Below, piece after piece: positions 31,601-37,619 of a DNA stretch of 37,619 nt (position 1 is its first letter; every line of letters starts with the position of its first letter). The translations under genes and the position numbers were made by a program. This DNA is from an uncultured Bacilli bacterium (GTDB lineage Bacteria; Bacillota_I; Bacilli_A; RF39; UBA660), in the NCBI GenBank assembly GCA_947629315.1, contig CANRDB010000012.1:1-37619 (forward strand), read 5' to 3'. Under the pieces are notes generated by a model that worked only from the letters and a program-made list of their open reading frames with translations, ran no database searches and had not been told where the DNA came from.

Positions 31601-34600
31601 TATATTTTGAACTGTCATTTTTAGTAAATGTAACTGTATTATCTCCAAGTTTTAATGTATCAGTGCTTAGTTGTATAGATCTTCCGAATTCATCTTCAGC
31701 TGATATATAAATTTTATTGTTTATAATTGAATGATCTTCATCTTCAATTTCAAAATCTAAGGTAATAACATTATCATCTAAATAGTATGAAAAGTCATCT
31801 AATTTAGGAGCATCTTTTAATACTTCTATTGGAGTTTCTTTATTTTCTAGCATTACTTTATTTCCGCTATTTAAGGTTACTGAATCTATTTTTACATACT
31901 TTTTACCTTCGTCTTTATATCCATCTATTGTAGTTATAAATCTGGTTTCATCATTAATATCTTTACTAAGTTTATACTCTTTTTCATTTATTTCAACTTT
32001 TTCTGGATATAAATCTTTGTGTTTTGAGGTAAAGTTAAATGATAATTTTATTTTTTCATTTTTTTCAAAATATAGTGTTTCCTCTCCTTTACTATTAGCT
32101 ACTTTTATATTAATTACATCAGCATTATAATCATCAGTTAAAACAAATTGTTTTTTAACTATAGCTTGATTTGTATAACTATTTTTATCTTGTTCTAAAG
32201 TATTACTATCCAAATCATAGCTTGCTTTAATTTCAAATGATAATATTTTATTTTTTGTAGCTTTAAATGTAAGTGTGTTGTGTTCTCCAACTTTAACATC
32301 TTGTGTTACATTTTCAACAATAGCTTTTGCTTTTGTGTTTTTTAAAACATCATTGGTATCTATAAAGTCGAAGTCAAAGGTTATCGTTCCATCCTCGGCA
32401 TTATTTGTTGTTTTAAAGTTTTCAATAGTTGGGACTTTCTTTAAAACATCAATTTGGTCAGTTCTTTTTATCTCTAATATTTCTTCCTCTACACCAACTT
32501 TAAATACAATACCTGTAAGATTGATTTCATGAACTCCAGGAGTATTTGGCACTGGATAGTAAACTTTGTACTCACCTTTTGTACTTGAAACAGTATCTAC
32601 AGGGTAATCTGTACCATTTATTATTAATGATTTTATTAGTGTAGCTTTTTCTAATTCTTCATTATTGAGCTTATCTAAGTTTGGAGTAACTTTTGTACTA
32701 CTAATAGTATAAGTAATTGGAATGGTTGTTCCTTGTTCAGGATACTTAGTGTTTATAGTATCTGAATCGATTTTTATTTCACCAATATCACTATTTTGAA
32801 TTATTGTTGTCTTACTCGAATGAACTACGATATCTATAGGCTTTCTTTCAACTTGCTCAACTAAATATACATTGTCAAATGGTGCACCTGTAGCTTGATA
32901 TTGAGTTGCTGTTCCGCCTATCCTATATTCTGAAGATTCTTTACCTTTGACATTAAATTTAACAGAACCACTTTTTTGATTTGGTACTTTTTGTCCTTCG
33001 TCAATGTATTCACCCTTTGAATTTTTTAAATACAATGTTAAATCAGAAGCTACAACATTATCTGGATCATTTATATTAAAATAAAATGTTACTGTATTAT
33101 TTTCAAAATCTTCTTGGAAATCAACAATTTCTAATTTAGCAGCTGGTAGCGTTACAAATTGAGAAATAATGCTATTTTCATCATCTATATCTATATCAAA
33201 TGATAAACCATTTTCAAAAATAACTTTTTCATAATGAGCAGTACTTTCTCTGAAATTAACTGGAATATAATGATCTAATTCATATTCATCTTCTTTTCCA
33301 GTACTATTAACATAAAATTCTTCGCCATCTATAACAACTTTAGAAACAGAACTTTCAACATTTGTTGTAACTTTAAACACTAAATTAGGTCCAGGTATAT
33401 ATGGTTCTATTGAACCACCAAACCATGATATTTCGCTTTCAAATTCAAAAGTATATTCCATTTCTTCTGGAACTTCTATATCTCTATCAAATATTTCCTT
33501 TGATGTATATTCGTCATCAATGTTATATATGCTCATCAATTTGAATACTCTACTTGTTTCTTCAGTTGGATTTACATTATAAGTTGCCTCGACTTTAGCT
33601 GTATATTTTTTTCCTATTGATAGACTTAAATCACTAAAAGTAAACTCATTAACATCATTTTTTAAAGTTCTTTCAATTTGTGTGTTAGTATCATTATCTA
33701 TGATTATTAATTTAGCGAATCCACCATTTAATGCGTCATCTTTATCATTTAATTTAAATGATATTTTTTTATCTTTTGGATCTATTGTGAACTGGGTTAC
33801 AGTAGGTATATCTTTAGCTACATTTATAGCAATTGGATCATCATCTGATGTAACAGCGTAAGGCTTATTACCAATTATAGCAGTTGTTATTTCTTGTTCA
33901 AATATTCCACTTGCTTTTGGAGCTGGGACAGTTACATCATAAGTATCCTCTATTACCTCTTTACCATTTAATGCTTTTTTAACAGGATAGCTAATATCAC
34001 CTATAAATAATTTGTTTACATCTTTATCAATATTTGTTTTAAGTTTATATCTTATTGTAACATCTTCGCCTTTATTTACTAGTTCTTTATTAATTGATTT
34101 TTCTGCAACAATTACAAATGGATCCCCATTTTGTTCTTCTCTAAATAATGATTTTTCTACAAATGTTTTATTATCACCAATATCATAAGTCGCAACTAAT
34201 TCAATTGAATAAATATAAGATTTTGTAAGAGGCATTGTAAATTCTTCTGCATCTGTTTTATTTAAATTTTTTGTTTCTACAATTACTCCTGAACTATTCC
34301 TTAAATTTGCTTTTAAGCTCCTAATTGTAGTGTCTTTATCGGTAAGTTTATAGGTTACTTTTGCATCACCAGTAGATGAATCCTCAGTAATTTTTACATT
34401 GTTAGCCTCTGGTGCAACATTTTCACGGACATAAGGAAGAACTCTATCTACATCATAATCTTTATTACCTAGTTTTACTGAATCAACATGTAAAGTATTT
34501 AATCCTTTATTTCCTACATTTAATACTGTACTATAAGTTCCATCATCTGCTCTTGTAACATTATGATTTACGCCATCTATTTTTATACTAGATACCGTTT

Positions 34601-37424
34601 CAGTTGTTAATAATTCATTTTCAAAAGTAACAGTTACATTTTTTGCATCGTTAGAAACTCTATATGGAACGCTAAGGTTTTTAATACTGAAATCTAAATG
34701 TTTTTCATCAAAAATTTGAATGCTATCACTATGTCGATAAATTGCATTATATGTACGCTTTTCACCATCTTTGTTATGGCTTAAAGTAGCATTATTCTCG
34801 ATAGTAAGCTCATATAAAGTTTCTGTTTCTAATTCTACTTCAAATTTATTAAGACCTTTATTTATTTTTGCTTTATGTTTTTCTTGATTTGTTGCAGTAT
34901 CAGTTATTTTCATGTAACTATCATTTAAAGCATTATCTTCATCAGTTACATTAAATTGGATAATAGCTTTAGTATCCTCATTTGTTATAGTTACATTTTC
35001 TATTTGTGGTTTAGCTTTTAATACATCTATTTCCTTTTCATTTGCTTTTGATAAAGTAACTGCCATATTGTTTTCAAATTTAATATTAGTTAAACTTATT
35101 GTTTCAAATCCATCAGAATCTTGTGCCTTATAAGTAGCTTTGTAAACATCATTTTCTAAATTAGCTACGGTATATTGACTATTATTAATTGTAAATTCAC
35201 TTACATTTACCCCTGTATTTGATTTAACTGTATATTCTAAAGCAACATCTGAACCCTTTTCTACAAAAGTTTCAGGCATAGATGTCTTGGTTATTTTAGC
35301 TTTAGCTTTTATTGTAACAATATCAGTTTTTAGTGTTTTTTCTGTCGTACCATTTCCATCTACTAAATCGTATGTTGCAACAATATCAATTGTGTATGAT
35401 CCAGCTCTTAATATTTCATCTAAATCATGACCAAATGTTATATTATCAGTTGTTAATGGTATTCTTTTTACCTCTTTATTATCTAGTTTTAACACAGCAT
35501 ATTTATTAGTAATTGTTTTATCAGAATCTGTAATGTTAATATTATTTACATTGATCGTAGTTGCTAGTTCATTAGTTTTATCATCAATTACATCAACTTT
35601 TCCAATTTTTGCAGTAGGTTTGTCTTTAAATACAATTATTTTTTCTAGTGATTCAAATTGATCTTTATTTGTGTCACTATTATATCCACCTAAATTGTTT
35701 AAAATTACACCTTTTATATTTATTTCTGTTCTTCCATTTGTATCAGTTGTTGGAATTTCTATAGTGTGTTTGTTTCCAGTTTCAGTAACTTGATATTCAT
35801 GTCTTACTCCATTTAAATAAACTTCGGCTTTATCAATCTTATGGTTTTTATCAGTATTACTTGTAAACTCTAATGTGACTTTACCATTTTCTATTTTTAC
35901 TAATTTAAAATCACTTATATTAAAAGCATATTCAGTTTCTTCTTGTTCTATTTGAAAATTGTGAGTTGTAATAACTTCTGTTGTTTCATTCTTATTGTTA
36001 TCTCTATCTTCGTCTAAATCATATGTAACTTCAATAGATACTGTATATTTTTTATTTTTTTCTAGTTCACCTAATTCATATTCCATTTCAGTTTTGCCTG
36101 AAGACATATCTATTGTTTTTATTTCTTTACCAGATTCATCTTTAATAATTATTTTTCCACTAATAATTGTTTTATCTTTATCTATTAAAGTAAAATGTAG
36201 TTTTGAATTATTTGCTATGTATAAATTTTCAATAGTTGGTTTAGATTTTAATACTTCTACATCAAACTTTAAATTAGCTTTTATTTCTTTTTTATTACTT
36301 AAAATTACTTTTGTAATTTCATAATTATATAATCCAGCTTTTTCTGCTGATCCAATATTAACATAGTATGTGTCACCATCTTTGGTAACTTCATAATATT
36401 TATCTCCAATTTTAACTTTTTTAATATATGTACCTTTTGGAGTGATTTCAGCCTTGAAGGCAAGAATTATATCTTCACCTTTTGTTACATATTGAATTTC
36501 TGAATTTATATGTTCTAATTTAGCACTGCTATTTTTATTTGTTTCTTGTACTACATGAGAAACGTCATTAATATCTACTTTTCCGTCATTATTAGTATCG
36601 TAGTCTTCTTTTGGCTTATCTTTATTTTCTTCTTTTCTACCATCAATATTAATTAAATATTCGATAATCTCTTTAGCATCGTCATAATCCACTTTGCCAT
36701 CGTTATTAACATCTTTTTTACCTAAGCCCATACTAAATAATATGATTATTAAAACAAGTAAAACTATGCCTAACAAGATAGACAAAATAGACCATTCTTT
36801 TTCTTTTTTATATTTGTATATTATATAAGAGATAACGGCTAGAAGTAAAACTATTAAAATAATAATAAAAGGTGTGTTTGTAAAAGTTTTAATAGGTTCT
36901 TCATTATTTTCATTTATTTCACTATCGTTTTCTTTTTCTACTACTTTATCACTACCTTTTACAGAAACTTTTGTAGTAACTGATGATAATTCTTCTTTTT
37001 CATTGTTACTATTTGAATAAGAAATATTAGTTAAGGAAATATCAGTATCACCAGTGCCTGCATCATCTTTAACTTTTAATTTTACAGTAAAAAGTGTACC
37101 TTCTCTATCAGATATTCTTCCTGTTTTATTTATTATTCCAAATTTATTATTATTTTGGTTATATGTAATAATTTCTGTATCACTAATCGAAAAATTACTG
37201 TCATCTAGTTTTTCAAAAACATTTTGATCATATTTAAGTGTTGCGATTAATGCGTAAGTATCCAAATCACTTTTCACAATTGCACTTACTGTAATTTCAT
37301 CACCAATTTCTAAGTCTGTTTTATCTACTTTTAATTCTAACTTTTCTTGTGCAAAAACAGTCATGGGTAATAAAAATACCATTAAAAACAAAATAACTAA
37401 ATACTTATAAAAATTACTTCTCAT
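28683..37424 (-). CDS. Giant surface M26 metallopeptidase with cohesin, dockerin and Ig-like repeats (2,913 residues)
   Basis: Signal peptide 1-25 (ends VFA-Q). Residues 28-157 read as a cohesin domain. Two hydrophobic helices (185-204, 212-232) with a short positive loop between make a membrane hairpin, so both flanks are outside. A dockerin-like pair of calcium loops follows: DVNNDGKVDYDD (238-249) and DTNNDGKVDINDV (276-288). Residues about 303-1980 hold eight similar double Ig-like modules. From about 1985 comes an M26 peptidase domain with His2587, Glu2588, His2591 (THESAHNQDD) and Glu2611, the same HExxH-to-Glu spacing as pneumococcal IgA1 protease. M26 enzymes cut IgA1 or other host glycoproteins; the substrate here is unknown. 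No LPxTG motif is seen. The ribosome site is GGGAGA. Confidence 0.88.
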   Translation of the reverse strand: MRSNFYKYLVILFLMVFLLPMTVFAQEKLELKVDKTDLEIGDEITVSAIVKSDLDTYALIATLKYDQNVFEKLDDSNFSISDTEIITYNQNNNKFGIINKTGRISDREGTLFTVKLKVKDDAGTGDTDISLTNISYSNSNNEKEELSSVTTKVSVKGSDKVVEKENDSEINENNEEPIKTFTNTPFIIILIVLLLAVISYIIYKYKKEKEWSILSILLGIVLLVLIIILFSMGLGKKDVNNDGKVDYDDAKEIIEYLINIDGRKEENKDKPKEDYDTNNDGKVDINDVSHVVQETNKNSSAKLEHINSEIQYVTKGEDIILAFKAEITPKGTYIKKVKIGDKYYEVTKDGDTYYVNIGSAEKAGLYNYEITKVILSNKKEIKANLKFDVEVLKSKPTIENLYIANNSKLHFTLIDKDKTIISGKIIIKDESGKEIKTIDMSSGKTEMEYELGELEKNKKYTVSIEVTYDLDEDRDNNKNETTEVITTHNFQIEQEETEYAFNISDFKLVKIENGKVTLEFTSNTDKNHKIDKAEVYLNGVRHEYQVTETGNKHTIEIPTTDTNGRTEINIKGVILNNLGGYNSDTNKDQFESLEKIIVFKDKPTAKIGKVDVIDDKTNELATTINVNNINITDSDKTITNKYAVLKLDNKEVKRIPLTTDNITFGHDLDEILRAGSYTIDIVATYDLVDGNGTTEKTLKTDIVTIKAKAKITKTSMPETFVEKGSDVALEYTVKSNTGVNVSEFTINNSQYTVANLENDVYKATYKAQDSDGFETISLTNIKFENNMAVTLSKANEKEIDVLKAKPQIENVTITNEDTKAIIQFNVTDEDNALNDSYMKITDTATNQEKHKAKINKGLNKFEVELETETLYELTIENNATLSHNKDGEKRTYNAIYRHSDSIQIFDEKHLDFSIKNLSVPYRVSNDAKNVTVTFENELLTTETVSSIKIDGVNHNVTRADDGTYSTVLNVGNKGLNTLHVDSVKLGNKDYDVDRVLPYVRENVAPEANNVKITEDSSTGDAKVTYKLTDKDTTIRSLKANLRNSSGVIVETKNLNKTDAEEFTMPLTKSYIYSIELVATYDIGDNKTFVEKSLFREEQNGDPFVIVAEKSINKELVNKGEDVTIRYKLKTNIDKDVNKLFIGDISYPVKKALNGKEVIEDTYDVTVPAPKASGIFEQEITTAIIGNKPYAVTSDDDPIAINVAKDIPTVTQFTIDPKDKKISFKLNDKDDALNGGFAKLIIIDNDTNTQIERTLKNDVNEFTFSDLSLSIGKKYTAKVEATYNVNPTEETSRVFKLMSIYNIDDEYTSKEIFDRDIEVPEEMEYTFEFESEISWFGGSIEPYIPGPNLVFKVTTNVESSVSKVVIDGEEFYVNSTGKEDEYELDHYIPVNFRESTAHYEKVIFENGLSFDIDIDDENSIISQFVTLPAAKLEIVDFQEDFENNTVTFYFNINDPDNVVASDLTLYLKNSKGEYIDEGQKVPNQKSGSVKFNVKGKESSEYRIGGTATQYQATGAPFDNVYLVEQVERKPIDIVVHSSKTTIIQNSDIGEIKIDSDTINTKYPEQGTTIPITYTISSTKVTPNLDKLNNEELEKATLIKSLIINGTDYPVDTVSSTKGEYKVYYPVPNTPGVHEINLTGIVFKVGVEEEILEIKRTDQIDVLKKVPTIENFKTTNNAEDGTITFDFDFIDTNDVLKNTKAKAIVENVTQDVKVGEHNTLTFKATKNKILSFEIKASYDLDSNTLEQDKNSYTNQAIVKKQFVLTDDYNADVINIKVANSKGEETLYFEKNEKIKLSFNFTSKHKDLYPEKVEINEKEYKLSKDINDETRFITTIDGYKDEGKKYVKIDSVTLNSGNKVMLENKETPIEVLKDAPKLDDFSYYLDDNVITLDFEIEDEDHSIINNKIYISAEDEFGRSIQLSTDTLKLGDNTVTFTKNDSSKYMIKISADYSRDNEGKTEHLYYHEKGEIANKVVTVTESNHIELKDITNIKIYKFNDIGEVAEHNTLTGAELSKFVSKNYLVKISMKDLPEVYVEIKKVKKTEDGYELELDYKDAKVYVNKVLTSLTLKLTESNGNYTYSGNLNTSSESKADSNYLPDEELAQTINGYESSKKLIYQNMYKLMPFADIKEIIKNGNKVSDSDLTKKAIKYVLAYNKEGKLVNYLTTRNYDCLSRIRVVFVDNTGKDYKLNFDSYYGNIASYIIKDLRIPYNYNKYVVKADNDAVKQLTQKVTDIDYSRELDPLSNYINDSRLYKEHYEEVIDKELDDIITSILVRDNYIPTFENDLLKSIIRDKYQRSYLKQLLYSYNYLDYWYDINMNGANISDTLAFHGKEMFGDNDILEDIYEVVINNKTSATTNTIGFYDSALKKFAPVGDGKGNIVDFMEFYIKALTNYEDGNSWFKDNWHGGLYREVNVKEEVKEEDCKDMEYTYWWHFKSYGNVQTYFLSLFNVPDGGMYIVSMPTQVLFGSLRTYVNSPENKAQMENFNNTLDIFCLKMARFYYMAAKYSDVKYINNNHQIVFDQRYTYPDGGKSRIFNSPGTTNDPYQKYFAESNNKWAGGSAGAYATGREVFFVVYATISTNLQAITHESAHNQDDSIFLNGYKKRAHGAAEDYAEHALAQSWGDGTFNPNFIEDTQYTDVNSASKGLTTHNWSYKRIDTDEELKDYYNKLFMVNDYLDYLEAEAFLELTAEQKAKIARQLWYPTIIREEDYKNDIGAASIKFENVTPELMEKIKTREDLWDNRIVLRQNGNQIGPNNYDTDNLYGTHWYQAHNNNGRPDTASMKYLFWEMAGIGGYYEGFNAYASSGYIKAKIGYEGEVTDLIALKYITKDETMTFRKYKLDKYDMLEKKYGIDFVGQYINGKELKEQFKQAMIKDAENNDRSIKVTSNLKKTVLLDIKLKTNDLVENPFAEK

Positions 37425-37479
37425 ACCAATTTCTCCCTCAAACGATTTTTTCTTTTTTTTCTTTAATATATGATATTAG

Positions 37480-37485
37480 ATTATA
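37480..37485 (-). promoter_or_regulatory. -10 box for the giant M26 gene
   Basis: TATAAT on the minus strand, 56 bases before the start codon. An A/T-flanked GGGAC dyad (37487-37506) lies just upstream. No good -35 consensus. Confidence 0.45.
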
Positions 37486-37562
37486 TCAAAAAAAGGGACT
37501 TTTTTCTACATTTTATCTAATTTCCATACTAAAATTTTTAATTTGTAGATTATTTTTGAAAG

Positions 37563-37579
37563 TGCACAAAAGTTGTGCA
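37563..37579. promoter_or_regulatory. 7-bp palindrome upstream of the giant gene, possible operator
   Basis: TGCACAA (37563-37569) and TTGTGCA (37573-37579) with a 3-base centre make a clean dyad about 80 bases before the -10 box. The position suits a regulator of the giant gene or of a gene beyond the window edge. Confidence 0.4.
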
Positions 37580-37619
37580 GTTAATTTTAAAATCATATAT
37601 AATATCTTCCAAGCAATTT

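Noticed and set aside
28648-36324. Several plus-strand reading frames within the giant gene.
   Set aside because: They lack ribosome sites and lie opposite a long, domain-rich frame; they are antisense shadows.
36790-36960. LPxTG sorting signal near the N-terminal membrane hairpin of the M26 protein.
   Set aside because: The stretch before the first helix has no LPxTG-like sequence; anchoring is by the helices.
1-37619. tRNA or rRNA genes, insertion sequences with terminal repeats, prophage genes.
   Set aside because: I saw no cloverleaf, rRNA, transposase, integrase or phage structural signature on either strand.

Overview
The window is a strongly AT-rich piece of a bacterial chromosome. 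It has Gram-positive signs: AGGAGG-type ribosome binding sites, stem-plus-U-run terminators, a lipobox lipoprotein, a CwlD-like cell wall amidase, and rplM-rpsI as a pair. This fits a low-GC Firmicute (Bacilli/Clostridia type). The very large M26 (IgA1 protease-like) protein suggests a host-associated life. The genus cannot be named from sequence alone. Almost every gene is on the minus strand, so the text order below runs against transcription.

From 1 to 5.5 kb are HtrA protease, an Abi-type HEPN protein, an amidase, a small lipoprotein, an orphan protein, an RluA-family pseudouridine synthase and an rRNA methyltransferase. From 5.5 to 9.4 kb is sbcDC, with sbcC split by an apparent +1 frameshift. 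From 9.5 to 13 kb is a four-gene unit: two unknown proteins, a FabG-like reductase and a flavin reductase-rubredoxin fusion. From 13.1 to 15.2 kb are rpsI, rplM (with a leader hairpin) and trpS (with a cysteine cluster). From 15.2 to 20.5 kb are an orphan membrane-anchored protein, a PH-like protein and three paralogous membrane-anchored proteins with tandem thioredoxin-like folds that progressively lose CxxC. From 20.6 to 25 kb are a dCTP-deaminase-like/DUF1653 fusion broken by an in-frame TAG, a RibD-type reductase, a MATE transporter behind an attenuator, and a SWIM zinc-finger protein.

The most unusual part is 25.2-28.5 kb. A Ro60/TROVE-like (DUF2828, vWA) protein is preceded by a roughly 166-nt RNA that folds on paper into a closed three-way junction. 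A 10-bp stem joins its two ends, and it has two homologous arms whose closing stems differ by compensatory base pairs. The predicted transcription start falls on the first base of the closing stem. Upstream is a small HTH-like protein with its own 5' hairpin leader and three CAATCAT boxes. Nearby, on the plus strand, is an isolated unit with a promoter, a 24-codon ORF, a UUCG hairpin and a terminator. Decayed gene pieces (a SEC-C tail and another fragment) suggest past turnover here.

From 28.7 kb to the end is one gene for a 2,913-residue exported protein. In order it has a signal peptide, a cohesin-like domain, a transmembrane hairpin, a dockerin-like calcium module, about eight 200-residue Ig-like double modules, and an M26 zinc metallopeptidase domain with HExxH and the distal Glu at the family's spacing. 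All family calls come from reading motifs by eye; no database or folding program was run.
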